Shown here: positions 21,528 to 33,630 of the stretch, piece by piece | How the letters are laid out: the number at the start of each line of letters is the position of its first letter | Numbering within the stretch: the stretch's first letter is position 1 | Assembly (NCBI GenBank): GCA_046530785.1 | Contig: JBHEQT010000002.1 | Coordinates: 124,001-188,000, forward strand | DNA from: Arsenophonus sp046530785 | GTDB taxonomy: Bacteria > Pseudomonadota > Gammaproteobacteria > Enterobacterales > Enterobacteriaceae | Direction: 5' to 3' | DNA: 64,000 bases | Made by a program: the position numbers and the translations under genes | The notes under the pieces: model-generated | Told to the model about the DNA's origin: nothing | The model's input: only the letters and a program-made list of their open reading frames with translations | Databases searched by the model: none

Positions 21528-22250
21528 ATTATATTTTTAGTTTGATGATGGATTTTTATATTCCTTCCATTTTCTGAAGATGGTTTATATAAACCCATAT
21601 AGTTTACTACTTACTTGTAGATCATTTTGATATCGGTATTTTACATAAACTCTTCATTTTATGAAAAATTTCATTAGTTTAATTTAAAATAGATCTTATT
21701 ATGATAGTAAGTCAGATCTACGAAAATTTCTCTATTAGTATAACAGAAGCATAAAAATTAACTGAACAACTAAAAAATAAAGAAAACTCTTTCTTAGTAT
21801 TATTTAATATTTAATTATGACTTTAAATAAATTATTTTAGATATGCATTATAACGTCACTAAGGATCCTTATTTCACCTGTAAAAATAATAGAAATATAT
21901 AACACTTAATATCAAGGATATAATATTTATTCTATTCAATTAAAATTGATCACAATATAAAATTAATTGTTGAAGTATAATATTTCATTTTATATTGTTA
22001 AATTTTTGTTATGAATCCGATTTTCAATGGTTTTAGTAACGATTATAAATATAGACCTTTTACTTTTATTATCATTTCCTGCATTTTTGTGATAACCTAT
22101 TTGATTATTAAATAATTAATAGAGAAATCCATTTCTTTAAGTGTGAGCGATTCTTCCATCGGTTAAAATTTTAATTTATTTCTACATATGATTCGCAATC
22201 AGCAACTTATTGATAAATAGATACTGATTAAAATAAAATTATAATTTTAC
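21528..22250 (+). pseudogene. aat: Remnant of aat (leucyl/phenylalanyl-tRNA--protein transferase)
   Basis: Aat adds Leu or Phe to proteins with N-terminal Lys/Arg, marking them for ClpS-ClpAP. It lies upstream of infA as in E. coli. Colinear pieces on the plus strand are: LPFSEDGLYKPI (21564-21599) against FPSPEGALREPN; NFCYESDF (near 22003-22024) against LFCGESMF; an ungapped run with three early stops up to F-YYHF for VFCEEF; NLFDY*I against KLIDCQV; LIEKSISLSV* against LNEHTASLGAC; and AI-LP for EIP. Spacing is close to the E. coli protein (234 residues), with a small deletion near the N-terminus. Multiple stops make it non-functional. Confidence 0.88.
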
Positions 22251-22604
22251 CTAGTATAAAAGAAAGTAATAACTCGTAATGATTTACTAAAAAATTTTTT
22301 ATTTAAAATATAATAATAAATTAGTTAAAAGTTAATTAAAAAATATAAGTAATAAAATAATTCGTACTATTATAAATTAATTTATTTAGTTTATAATAGT
22401 ACTTTAAGATTTATTTTTATTTTATAATGTAAAAGTTACTATTCAAATTATGTATTTATTGTAAATTAATACTATTTAAAGTATTTAATTACTAAATAAT
22501 TTTACTTTTGATAAAAGTGACTTTAATTCAATCTTCCTTTACATAAGAAGAGTTTTAGCATTTATTTACCAGTAAAAACTGAATAATTAACCTTAGAGGA
22601 TTAA

Positions 22605-22823
22605 ATGACTAAAGAAGACAATATTGAAATGCAAGGTACAGTACTAGATACTTTACCGAATACCATGTTTCGTGTTGAGTTAGAAAATGGACATATAGTT
22701 ACTGCACATATTTCTGGAAAAATGCGTAAAAATTATATCCGAATACTAACGGGAGACAAAGTGACTGTCGAACTAACACCTTATGACTTAAGTAAAGGAC
22801 GAATCATTTTTCGTAGTCGTTGA
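22605..22823 (+). CDS. infA: Translation initiation factor IF-1
   Basis: S1-fold protein that occupies the ribosomal A site during initiation. The 72-residue product MTKEDNIEMQGTVLDTLPNT... differs from the E. coli sequence at only a handful of conservative positions, and ends KGRIIFRSR. TTAGAGGATTAA precedes the ATG, a good Shine-Dalgarno site. It converges on clpA; the serW tRNA gene present between them in E. coli is absent from the 96-base spacer. This extreme conservation stands out against the eroded DNA on its upstream side. Confidence 0.99.
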   Translation: MTKEDNIEMQGTVLDTLPNTMFRVELENGHIVTAHISGKMRKNYIRILTGDKVTVELTPYDLSKGRIIFRSR

Positions 22824-22860
22824 TTTCCTCCCCTTTTCTCGTATCTTTCAGACTTTTTCA

Positions 22861-22883
22861 TAGACGATTGAGAATATCGTCTA
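22861..22883. terminator. Hairpin between convergent infA and clpA
   Basis: TAGACGAT (22861-22868) pairs exactly with ATCGTCTA (22876-22883) around a seven-base loop. It is placed to stop transcription from both sides. There is no strong T run on either strand, so it may be weak. Confidence 0.5.
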
Positions 22884-22919
22884 CTCTTACAAACAACTGT
22901 AATGAAATTCTCATATCCT

Positions 22920-25187
22920 CTAATTTAATTTTTGCATATTTTCAAAGTGATACGTTAATTTTTGTGTTTTCTTATTCAGATCGATCTTAACAATACCACC
23001 ATGACTTAATTGACCAAATAAAAGTTCATTAGCTAAAGGTTTTTTTAAATTATCTTGGATCACTCTTGCCATTGGCCTAGCTCCCATCGATTTATCATGA
23101 CCTTTACCAGAAAGCCATTGACGTGCTGCATGACTGATTTCAATTGAAACTCCTTTTTCATCAAGTTGATCTTGTAATTCAACAATAAACTTATCAACAA
23201 CTCTATCTATAACTTCTGGTGTTAAAGGATTAAATAAAATAATACGATCCAATCGATTACGAAATTCAGGCATGAAAATTTGTTTTATCTCTGATAATGT
23301 ATCACTACTATTATCTTGCTCAGTAAAACCAATTGATTTACGTTGAGCTTCTTTCAAACCAGCATTGGTAGTTATCACTAAAACAACATTACGAAAATCA
23401 GCTTTACGACCGTTATTATCGGTTAAAATACCATTATCCATCACTTGTAATAAAAGATTGAATATATCAGAATGTGCTTTTTCGATTTCATCTAACAAAA
23501 CTACTGAATACGGGTGTTTTATAACTAAATCTGTCAATAAACCACCTTGATCAAATCCTATATACCCTGGTGGAGCACCAATTAGCCGACTAACTGTATG
23601 CCGTTCCATATATTCAGACATATCAAATCGTAATAATTTAATATCTAATGCCTTTGCTAGTTGAACGGTGACTTCTGTCTTACCGACACCTGTTGGCCCA
23701 GCAAATAAAAATGCACCAATAGGTTTCTGACTAGCGCCCAATCCAGCTCTATTTATTTTAAGCGCTTCGCTAAGATTTTGAATTGCTTGTTCTTGACCAA
23801 ACACTAATAATTTCAATTTATCATCTAAATTTTTCAATCTTTCTTTATCGCTAGAAGAAATTGTTTTTTCAGGAATACGAGCAATTCGAGCGACAACTGA
23901 TTCTATCTCCTGCACCCCAATTATTTTTTTACGTTTATTTTTTGGTGTTAAATGTGTTTTTGCACCAGCCTCATCAATAACATCGATCGCTTTATCCGGT
24001 AAATAACGATCTGTAATATATTTTACTGATAAATTAACCGCAGCTCTAATTGCTTTTAAACTATAACGAATATTATGATAAGCTTCATATTTAGAACGTA
24101 ACCCGTTAATAATCTGTACAGTTTCATCAATAGAAGGCTCGAGAATATCAATTTTTTGAAATCTTCTTGCCAATGCACGATCTTTTTCAAAAATATGATT
24201 GAATTCTTGATAAGTCGTTGAACCCATCACACATATCCTTCCCCTCGATAGTAATGGTTTAATTAAATTAGCAGCATCAATTTGTCCTCCGGATGCTGCT
24301 CCAGCACCAATAATCGTATGGATTTCATCAATAAAGAGAATACTTTTTTCATCTGTTTCTAAGACATTTAATAATGTTTTAAATCGCTTTTCGAAATCGC
24401 CTCGATACTTAGTACCTGCCAGTAATGAACCTATATCAAGGGAATAGATAGTACAACCTTTCATCACTTCTGGAATATCATTTTGTATGATGCGCCATGC
24501 TAATCCTTCCGCAATCGCTGTTTTACCAACTCCAGATTCACCAACTAATAGAGGATTATTCTTTCTTCGTCGACAAAGAACCTGGATCGTTCTTTCCAGT
24601 TCTAACTGACGCCCAATTAAAGGATCAACTTTACCAGATTTTGATAATTGATTAAGATTTGTGGTAAAGCTTTCCATCTTTTCTTCAACCCCAATATCTT
24701 CTTCATTCTGGTAAACTGCATTAATAAAATCTGAATGACTATTATTCATCTCACTATCTTTAACTATGCCATAAGAAATAAAATTAACAAGATCAAGACG
24801 ACTTACATCATGCTTACGCAACAAATAGACAGCTTGAGACTCTTTTTCGCTAAATATAGCAACCAATACATTGTCACCGGTAACTTCATTACAACCAGAT
24901 GACTGAACATGAAATACGGCACGTTGTAATACTCGCTGAAAACTTAACGTTGGTTCAGTATCTCTGGTATCATTTTTAGGCAATAATGGCGTTGTTTGTG
25001 AGATAAAATTTTCTAACTCTTGTCGCAATATCATAAGATCAACTTTGCAAGCTTCTAAAGCTTTCTGGGCTGATGTATTAGTGAGTAAAGTGAGCAATAG
25101 ATGTTCAACTGTTATAAATTCATGTCTATTATCTTTTGCTTTAGCAAAAGCTATATTAAGATTAAGTTCAAGTTCTTGGTTAAGCAT
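22920..25187 (-). CDS. clpA: ATP-dependent Clp protease ATP-binding subunit ClpA
   Basis: Hexameric AAA+ unfoldase that feeds ClpP. The frame opens at 25232, but the ATG at 25187 is the start: TAGGGAGGTGATT sits just upstream and the protein then begins MLNQELELNLNIAFAKA like E. coli, giving 755 residues (758 in E. coli). Visible parts are the N-domain (1-140) that docks ClpS, D1 Walker A GESGVGKTAIAEG, Walker B ILFIDEIHT, D2 Walker A GPTGVGKTEVT, LLDEIEKAH, and the C-terminal GARPMARVIQDNLKKPLANE. The ClpP-docking loop reads IGF in place of the IGL of E. coli ClpA. Its partner clpS survives only as a remnant directly upstream, so ClpA here must work without that adaptor. Confidence 0.98.
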   Translation of the reverse strand: MLNQELELNLNIAFAKAKDNRHEFITVEHLLLTLLTNTSAQKALEACKVDLMILRQELENFISQTTPLLPKNDTRDTEPTLSFQRVLQRAVFHVQSSGCNEVTGDNVLVAIFSEKESQAVYLLRKHDVSRLDLVNFISYGIVKDSEMNNSHSDFINAVYQNEEDIGVEEKMESFTTNLNQLSKSGKVDPLIGRQLELERTIQVLCRRRKNNPLLVGESGVGKTAIAEGLAWRIIQNDIPEVMKGCTIYSLDIGSLLAGTKYRGDFEKRFKTLLNVLETDEKSILFIDEIHTIIGAGAASGGQIDAANLIKPLLSRGRICVMGSTTYQEFNHIFEKDRALARRFQKIDILEPSIDETVQIINGLRSKYEAYHNIRYSLKAIRAAVNLSVKYITDRYLPDKAIDVIDEAGAKTHLTPKNKRKKIIGVQEIESVVARIARIPEKTISSSDKERLKNLDDKLKLLVFGQEQAIQNLSEALKINRAGLGASQKPIGAFLFAGPTGVGKTEVTVQLAKALDIKLLRFDMSEYMERHTVSRLIGAPPGYIGFDQGGLLTDLVIKHPYSVVLLDEIEKAHSDIFNLLLQVMDNGILTDNNGRKADFRNVVLVITTNAGLKEAQRKSIGFTEQDNSSDTLSEIKQIFMPEFRNRLDRIILFNPLTPEVIDRVVDKFIVELQDQLDEKGVSIEISHAARQWLSGKGHDKSMGARPMARVIQDNLKKPLANELLFGQLSHGGIVKIDLNKKTQKLTYHFENMQKLN

Positions 25188-25235
25188 AATCACCTCCCTA
25201 TAAATTATTTTAATCAAACTTTTACCCTGCAAATT

Positions 25236-25554
25236 AATAAATATTTAATATTTATTGCATAATTATTGATTTTATCTGGTTTTTTTCTTCAACCTTCTCC
25301 CAACAGTATAAATTCCATAGATCTCTTTAAAATCCCATAGATTTTTTTAAGCGTAAATTGAATATAAAACATGATTTAGTAGCTTACTCTTTATTGAAAA
25401 TGTATTATTAGCATAAAACTTATAGTATAAAATCCATTCATATTAAATTATCATGATATAAAATCACATTACATATTGGAAGGTAGCTGTTAAAAGAACG
25501 GATCTATTTTATTCTTTAAATCTTATATCTTGTCTAATAATTTAATTAGCATTC
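25236..25554 (-). pseudogene. clpS: Remnant of clpS (N-degron adaptor)
   Basis: ClpS delivers N-degron substrates to ClpA. E. coli has clpS just upstream of clpA in one operon, and the remnant is in that place. On the minus strand from 25467 an ungapped run reads VILYHDNLI*MDFIL*VL against VILVNDDYTPMEFVIDVL; eight residues are identical, and Asp, Pro and similar codons have become stops. It is preceded by PS-M (PSMYK in the family). Further on, KSMGF* fits KAICGVFT with losses. The ends are inferred from the 106-codon E. coli gene. The gene is dead. Confidence 0.85.
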
Positions 25555-25802
25555 AGTTATTATGTAAAATTTGTTTAAAATATTTTAATTATATATTTTG
25601 ATTACTCATAGTTTATCCAGTTTAGTTTAATTTTTGAGCAAATATCTCTTAAAAGTAAATTAAAACAGCTGATTTATAACATATCTAAATTAGAGGTTAC
25701 TAACTGAAGCGATTTTTTCAAAACTATTATATTTTGATTCCATATATCTTTTAAAATAAAATATATGTTATGGATAAATATCTTTAGCTTCTTTTAATTA
25801 AT

Positions 25803-26030
25803 ATGAATAAACCTGTTTAGCTATACTTGTTCTTTGGAACATTTCATCCATAAATAGGAAGAAACTTCAAAAGTTTGTTCATCAGTGAAATAGTATAATA
25901 GCAAATGATAAAGATAAAAAATAAGATTTTATCTATTAAATCAATAATTTGAGTATTTCTCATCTGAGAAATACTTTAATTTAAGTAAAAATAATTTTTT
26001 TCCATTCTCTAATTTAGATAAAGGAAGCAA
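25803..26030 (+). pseudogene. cspD: Possible remnant of cspD (cold-shock-like protein)
   Basis: E. coli has cspD divergent from clpS, and this lies 250 bases from the clpS remnant on the expected strand. From the ATG at 25803 the frame reads MNKPV*LY, then FFGTFHP*IGR, against MEKGTVKWF and GFGFICPEGGG. Later Y*I-NN-LSI resembles HQGPKGNHASVI. A short gap and stops break it. The protein is only 74 residues, so support is moderate. Confidence 0.45.
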
Positions 26031-29000
26031 GAATATTCATTGAATATTTATTTTCAAAGATCTGAAATTCCAAAAATTTCCAATCTTTTCATAAAAGAAT
26101 TTAATTCTTAAAGAAATATTTAAATAATATACCTTCAGAAAGATATTGTTCATCTGACCGGGTAATTATGACCTATATCAAAACAATTCAATTAATATAA
26201 TTATTTTTTATCTTTTGATGTTTCAAAATTAGTAATTAGCAAAGTGATCTTTTATCAAGATCGAAAATAATTTCAGAGTTTATATAATTTTGTTTAGAAA
26301 TTTCAATTTTCCTATTTTTAATGATTTTTATTAAACATTAATCTTATAATTAATAAGAATATTTTCTTCTCTTTAAAATATTTAAAAAATCAATATTTTT
26401 TATTAAATTCAAATTGAATTTTGATTTATTCGGTTATTTTATAGTATTTATTATAGAGAAATATAGATATTTTATTTAAAATCATATAAATACTAATTGA
26501 TTACATTATTAAATTTTTTGGGATGGGGATGATACCTAAAAATTAGATGAAATATTTTTCAAAATTTCATACAGATTATATCTGTATCCTAATATTTTTA
26601 AAAAAGGAAAAATTTTCTCTTAAATTTAAAATTAATAATGATATTTTTGCAAACTTATATTTTTAGTAAATAATTAAGCATTACATATATATCCGATAAG
26701 GATATAATATTTTTCAGCTTCTTGAATGGTTATGAAATTGAATCATTATAACTCTTACTCTTTCAAATTCTAGAATTAATAATTATTTCTTTATATATTC
26801 ATATTGCTCTTTCGGTGGTTATAAATAATAGTAGTAAATATAACTACACAATTCTGTAATACCATATTTATCTTTCCTATCAAAAAAGATAAAGTATTGA
26901 TCTATATAAACTGAACTCCTTTACTAAAAATTTTATTTCTTGAAAAATTACTTTTCATTGACGCTGAAATATATATCTAAAACTGAAAAAAATTTTTTAA
27001 TCAAAGATATACTTATAAGAAACGTGATTTTAAAATCCAATATTTCTCATGTCTTTTTATCTAAATAATCGCTATCTAACAATAGTGTTTTTTATCATTT
27101 TCTTTAAAAAATTAAAAATATCTACTGATCATTTTGCACTTACCCCTGTATGATGACTTATAAAAAATGAATACAAGAATTCTGATTCAACCTTTGTTTG
27201 TAAGTATTTATGTGAGGAGATAAAAAACAGTCAAATTTTAGTTATATCTTTACCTATAAAAGAGAGAGATATTGATTATAGAAAAATTAGATGTTGAATA
27301 ATGATTAATTTTTAAAATGGTGCATAAATCTTATTTCAGTTTCTGAAACTAATATCTTTTATTAATCATACATAAATCAAACAGGAGGATATATATCTAA
27401 TTTTATTACTTTCCTCTACATTAATAAAATATCTTTAGTACTGTAAAAATACACTATAACTTTTAATATTTATGGATTTGATGAGTTTTTTGTAAAAACA
27501 CTCAAGAATAAACAACAGTATTTTGATATCATTATTATGATATATTTTAGATGTAATATTTTTCTGTAGAAATTTTTTATTTATTCTAGAATATTTTGTA
27601 TTCATATTTTAAAAAAATTTTTTCTATTTATTTCTATTTGAGAAATATTTTTAGGGATAAATATATCCATTTTATGGATCATTTTATTAAAAATTAAATA
27701 ATACTGGAATAATAAAATCTTAACTTCCCTTTAAAATAAATCTTATCGTGAAAACTTCACGATATAACCACAATAGAAGTAATATTATGGTTAATCTACT
27801 TTGTTACCTAGGATTTTATCCACTACTTCAAAAGTAAGTAATTGCTTAATCTTGTATATCATCTCTCCTCTCATTATCATCATAAAATAAAGCATGACTT
27901 TATGAGATGCCTATTGTACTATTACCAAACTTTAATAATAAATTAAATGGAATATTATATAAATTCAATTATTTTAACACCTCTTAATTAAGATTGATAA
28001 TTACACTAAATTTTCAGTTAGTTCATTAAGAGAAAATTATGTTTTTCAATTTTAACCAATAATTAATATTTAGGAAATTGTGTTGAAAAGAAATTAATTA
28101 TATATAATATAAAAATATTTTATATCTCTAGTAATAATATTTAATATTCTTTATAAGTAAAATTGCACCATCTCTATTTTAGTTAGAGCTAATTTTCATA
28201 TATTTTAAAGAAAATTTATGAAACTAATTTGTATGAATTAGTTAAATTAATGTAATTATATTTTGATTTTTTCTAAGGAACATATGAAACAAAATTAGTT
28301 TATTTAAGATATTAAATAGAGAAAGATATTTAAATTATAAAAATATCTTTAATTTTCGATAATCAACATCTGTTCTTATAATATAAAATATAATGAATTA
28401 GCTTTAGTAGTATAATAATCAAAGATAAAATATAAAGTTTTAAGATCAATAAAAATAGAGGAAACATAATATTGAATTTTAGCTTTTAAAAATAGAAGGT
28501 GTTTTATATTAAGGAAGTTAATAATAGCAGGAATATGCTTTTATGTGCGTAATATATCTTATCGATATTTAATTATCTTAAGAGAATTTTTAAAATGATA
28601 AAATTTGTAAGTGCCATTGTAAATTTACTCGCTCTCTTAAGAAAGAGAGTCATAAAAATCACCATTATTTTATAGTAAGGTTATCGATACTTATAAATAT
28701 TTATGCAATTTCTATTTATGAATTTTCATAAAAATTATGGAAATTTTTTAGCAATCCATTATAGATGATTAAACATACTTTTTCTTTTATTCGAGTCTTT
28801 TTATAAAAAATCTTCTTTTGCTAATTTGTATAATATATTTGTTAATTTACTTAATCATTTCATTTTATTTTTAGATTTAATTTCAAGTATTTTTGTTATT
28901 CATATTCTACCAACATAAATATGTAAACTTTCTATAAAAACTTTTAAGATATTTAACTTTTAGTTAGAGGTGGTTGTGTAACTTATACAAAGATAGATGG

Positions 29001-31780
29001 GAGTTTAATTAATTAAATTAGGAAGTCTCTTTAAAAAACTGTTATTTTCTCTATGAGAATTTAGATCTAAGAACTAACTTTATATAATTCTAAATATTCA
29101 ATATCAACTTGTTTATTTTATTTTATTTTTTATCAAAAAAATACTTGATATGAAAAGAAGTTGAAAATGCAAAAAATTATACCAATAAACTATTAATTTT
29201 TCGGAATTAATCTTCTAATTATATGGATCTTTTATTTACTTTTTAGCAAATACATCTAAATAGAATACAAAACCTTATTTTTAAGAGTTAATATTTTTTA
29301 TTCCGACATTATAAAATTTTACTTTAATTTTAGATATGTCTATTTTGTTTATTTTAGAATTTTTATTGCAGAAATACCAAAATGCCTTTTACAGAAAGGT
29401 TATTAAACTAAGAATGTTTTTCTGTTATTTAAAATTTATAGTTTCCTGATATAAAGAATCCATTAATCTTTAATTGAATAAAAACTAATTTTATTGATTT
29501 AAATAAGTTAAATAATGTCTTAATTAAGAATAAATTTTAAACATGAATTTTATAATCTTTATTTAAATTATCTTAAATTATATTTAAGTTACTGAGAATA
29601 AAGTTTAAATAAGTAATCAATGCTTTTTACAAAGTAAATTAAAAATTTTTATAACTATTTTCTATTCCATTTTAATCCTAAACAATCCATCAAATTGTTC
29701 AAAATAAATTTAAACATTTAATATTTGTTGATAGTTTTTTCTCAATATAAATCAGGCCATTTTTGCACAATAAAAAAAGAAAATAATTCTAAATATTTTT
29801 AATATTAATGAAAATATTTTATACCTTTTTTATAGACTTCTCCTGTTAAGAGAACATAGATTTAAAATCGTTACTTTAATAGTTAAATTATAAAATCTAT
29901 AGACTATTAATTAATAATAAATAGTTGATATCTTCATTGTTATATCAAAGTTTGATTTTTTAAAGTGTGTTGTTTATTAAATCTTCAATTATAATTAGTT
30001 ATTAACTAATTATATTATCATTTTTTAAATTTTTTAGTTTTTATTCCAACTAATTTGGATATTTAAATAAAAATACAAAAGTATAATATTATTTTTAATA
30101 TCACTTTTCTTAACTAAGAATATATTTTCTTGTTTTAAGAAATTTTCTTACTTATTTTTATGTAGAGATATGATTTTAATAATCATTAAAATCTAAATAC
30201 TGATATAAAAAGAAACAATTTGCAAATCCTCGTTAGAATTTTTCATTTTATCACTTGTTTTGATAGAGATATCTTTAACTAATAATTTATTTTACCTATC
30301 TTTTGGATTTATTTATTTCCTTTATTGCTTAAAAGAATTATCTTTGTTATAGTAAGTAAATATTATTCGGTTCTTCAATAATCGAAAAATAATTTTTACC
30401 ACTGAAATTAACGATAATCATATGATATATATATTTAAAAATATTTCAATTTTTTTATTATCCTAAATAATCAAAAGTATATTCCAAAGAATTTATTACA
30501 AATAAAAAATTTGGTATTTATCAAACTTAATTCTAAAATATGAGAATTTAAATATTTTTACAATTAATAATAAACATGAAATTCTTTTTATAAATTAAAA
30601 TCCTTCTATATCTTTAAATATCCTCCCCCCCCCCAACTTTAAAGTGCTCATATTTTAGGAATTTAATTTTTCTCTTATAGTAAAATAGTAAGATAATTAT
30701 TAATTAGTTATAGATCTGAAAAATTATAGAATGGAGAATTTTTTCTTCATTAATTAGTAAACTATTTTTATAATTTTTATATTAGGAAGTCTTTTGATGA
30801 TTTATTTTTAGTCGTGTTTTTTTGCTATATAGATAACAAAATAAGATAGAACTAATTATTAATAATCAAAGAATTAAGTGTTCTTGTTTTTATTTTTATT
30901 AGATGGTTAATAATTTCTATTATAGATAACATTTAATTTTTAAAAATTAAATGTTATTAAAATAAATGATCAAAGCTTTTATGTGTATTCTAAAATTTTT
31001 AGAATATTTATAAAGATCTTTAATACCATAAATTAATTAATTAACATCTGTATCATATATTGGTTAACCAAAATAAGAAGTTGACCATTTAATCTATACA
31101 TCAAAATAAATTTATTAAATAAAATTTAATTATGTATTAAATATTAGTATCAATTTTTTAAAAAATTTGTAGATACTTACATAAAATCATATAAATTGGT
31201 TTCAAAATAACTAGGTAAATTATAAGATTTAAGATAAAATTTACCATATTTCTACTCAATAAATTAGATAAAAATTGTAAGAATATACCTTTTACTCTGC
31301 AAAAGAGAATAATATTTTCTTTGATATATTGGTACTCTTAACTTTAGTAGTGAAGTATAATTTTCGTATATACCTATATCTTCACCAAAAAACTATTTTA
31401 AATTATATAGATTAGAAAGAATAATTATCTATCTAAATATACTTTACACAGGGTAAAATGAAGAATATAAAATTTCGTTATAGGGAAAATTTCTTCTTCA
31501 ATAGAGTAAAATCTCTATCATAAAAAACGTTGTTAATTTTCTGATTATTTAATGTAAACTCTATCAATAAAACCTGTAAATATAAATTTTGGAGATTCTT
31601 TAACATTTAAAATTTACCGAGATACAGCAAGTTAACAAGATCAAAAATTATATATTCTTCCTGACAGTAATTCAAAATAGATTATGATTATAATCAAAGA
31701 TAGACTTTTTGAGGATCAGCATTGAATCGAAATGAATTATTACTTAGAATTTTTGTTCAAAAAATATTTTTTAATATTTT
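26031..31780. other. 5.7 kb without an intact gene
   Basis: Very AT-rich, no usable frame on either strand, no RNA gene recognised. It lies at the junction of two blocks that are far apart in E. coli (clpA-cspD and cra-mraZ), so it contains an ancient rearrangement point. macAB on one side and ilvIH on the other would be expected; I did not identify them. A run of ten C at 30625-30634 is the most striking local feature. Confidence 0.6.
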
Positions 31781-31784
31781 CGAA

Positions 31785-32790
31785 AAATAGAAAATTAAAA
31801 TTGGATTTTTCTTACAATTTCAGCTTATAGTAACATTTATGGATTAAATAAATAAGGATTATTCTCATATTTATTTTCCATAATTCTTTGAAAAGTTTCG
31901 TATTAAAATAGTTAATAGTAATGATTTTTAAAAAGAAAAAATTTTAAAATATTAATGTTTTATATAGGTGGTATTATCTTTTTAAGAAAAATTTACAAAT
32001 TATTGAGTTTAGCTATTCTTCTCATATATAAGGAAGCAGTTCTGCTATAATTCTCAAAGAGAATTTCTGTTCTTAATAATGTAATTCCAACGTCAATGGA
32101 AAATATATTTAATAGAAAAAATAATATATAAGATAATATTAATTATATAAATCGATTGGTTATTTCTCTTCAATAAGTAGAGTAAAACTTCAGAATCATA
32201 GTAATGATATAAAATTGTATCATTACTATGATCACAGGATATATAGGAAATAAAGAAAAGAAATTTAGTAAGAAAAAATAATTCAGACTATAGATTTCCA
32301 ACTTTATTATTCTAAAAAATCTTATTTTGATAATTTTCTTAGAAATTTTTTCTAAATTACAAACATTCAATTTTATTATTGAAATTCTATGACGGTTTTA
32401 AGCGATTAAAGTAAAAAATAAAATTCAGATTTTTACTGAATAAATGAGAAAAATTCAAAAATCTCGATAGTTAGTAAAAATTGTATTCAATTAATCAGAT
32501 TATTTTAATAAATATAAAAGGAAAATCAAAAATAAATAGTTACTCATTTTAAATGAGAGAGAGATATGCATTTAAAAATGAATCGATAATTTCAAAAATC
32601 AGAATAAGAGAATTTTATTAATTAAGGATTAGTTTAAGATTTCAATCTTATTGAAATCTTATATAATTTTTAAAATTAATTATTTAGCACTTAAAGTTTT
32701 ATATAAAATTTTCCTAAATTAAAATTTATAAATAAAATATTCATGAACAAATAGAAAATATTTTACTAAAAAATGAACTTTATTCAAAAA
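31785..32790 (+). pseudogene. cra: Possible remnant of cra (fruR, catabolite repressor/activator)
   Basis: E. coli has cra upstream of mraZ on the same strand. Near 31820-31865 the plus strand gives SAYSNIYGLNK*GLFS against TASYVINGKAKQYRVS of the LacI-type DNA-binding domain. Further on KVSY*NS aligns with AVVREHN. All steps are ungapped but identities are few. The limits assume 334 codons. A strong hairpin at 32195-32232 falls inside. Treat as tentative. Confidence 0.35.
32195..32232. repeat. Perfect 15-bp inverted repeat
   Basis: ATCATAGTAATGATA (32195-32209) and TATCATTACTATGAT (32218-32232) are exact complements with an eight-base loop that can pair partly. It is unrelated to any intact gene; the nearest is rsmH, 1.4 kb away. 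A 66-codon minus-strand frame across it (32170-32370) looks spurious. Confidence 0.7.
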
Positions 32791-33171
32791 AACTGTATGT
32801 AATATTACACTTTTTCGAAAATTAAATTTATTTAATTTTATTAATTTTTATTTATATAAATATTTTATTTATATTAATAATGATTTAAATTAAAATTTAA
32901 AGATTACATTTTTTATTTTTAATTTTATTTAAAATAAATACAATTATTATCTTTATTATGAGGTATTAAATTAACTTTATTAAAGTTTATCTTAAAATGT
33001 TTTATTCATTAAATATTTATTTAACAATATTTCAACCTTATTCTTTACATAAAATTAAAATCATTATAACTCTCTCTATACTTGAGAAGATTTTATACCC
33101 ATTTGTAAAATTTATACTAACTGAAAATTGTTATCTAATATAATAATTATTATTATATATGATTTAAAAAA

Positions 33172-33630
33172 TATATTTACAATTTAATACTTTGTCTATT
33201 TCGATAGAAAATGATATCAAGAGATTTTCCTTCCACTATCACACTATGATGAACGAGAGACTCGAAATAAAAGATAATTTTTATCAATATTTATCATCTA
33301 TGGCCTATTATTTTAGTAATTACCGAATGGAAATTATTGAAAAAACTTTCATAACTTTCTACTATAAATCCACTTGAACCTCATATTTAGTATTTAGTAA
33401 TTTATATGTGAAACTAAATTCCAGATCGATAATGCAGACTGCTTTTAATCGTTAATCTCTTGTATCAAGATGATAGACACAAGACGGTAATTATATTTCC
33501 TTGTTAAATAATAAATTTGAATTATGAGAATGGAGCAGAATTCATATTAGAAAGTACAATTAGATATTGAAACTGAAAAGGATAATAATATACCGGATAT
33601 TATCTTTGCTTACAGGATACTTTTCTTTAA
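33172..33630 (+). pseudogene. mraZ: Remnant of mraZ (dcw cluster repressor)
   Basis: MraZ represses its own division-wall operon and is the usual first gene. Colinear pieces on the plus strand are: FDRK* (LDSKG); LPLSHYDE (VP-TRYRE); EW-EIIE with one base lost; KLS*LSTINPLEP (KLSRLSSMNPVER); RLLL (RLLI); NKFEL*E at 33510-33530 (NKFELWD); and the tail TGYYLC--LQDTFL-stop against TGDYRSERLQDLSL-stop. The stop at 33628-33630 is followed after two bases by the rsmH ATG, the E. coli junction. Stops and small indels occur throughout. This is one of the clearest relics in the window. Confidence 0.93.

Noticed and set aside
27810..27825. TTATCCACT as a DnaA box and possible origin
   Set aside because: A single imperfect box with no cluster nearby; another imperfect copy occurs inside ftsQ.
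32170..32370. 66-codon minus-strand frame
   Set aside because: Hydrophobic low-complexity product, no ribosome site, and it spans a hairpin; looks like chance.
33192..33377. 61-codon plus-strand frame as a new small gene
   Set aside because: It is an accidental open slice of the mraZ remnant; EIIE inside it is the MraZ EIIE.
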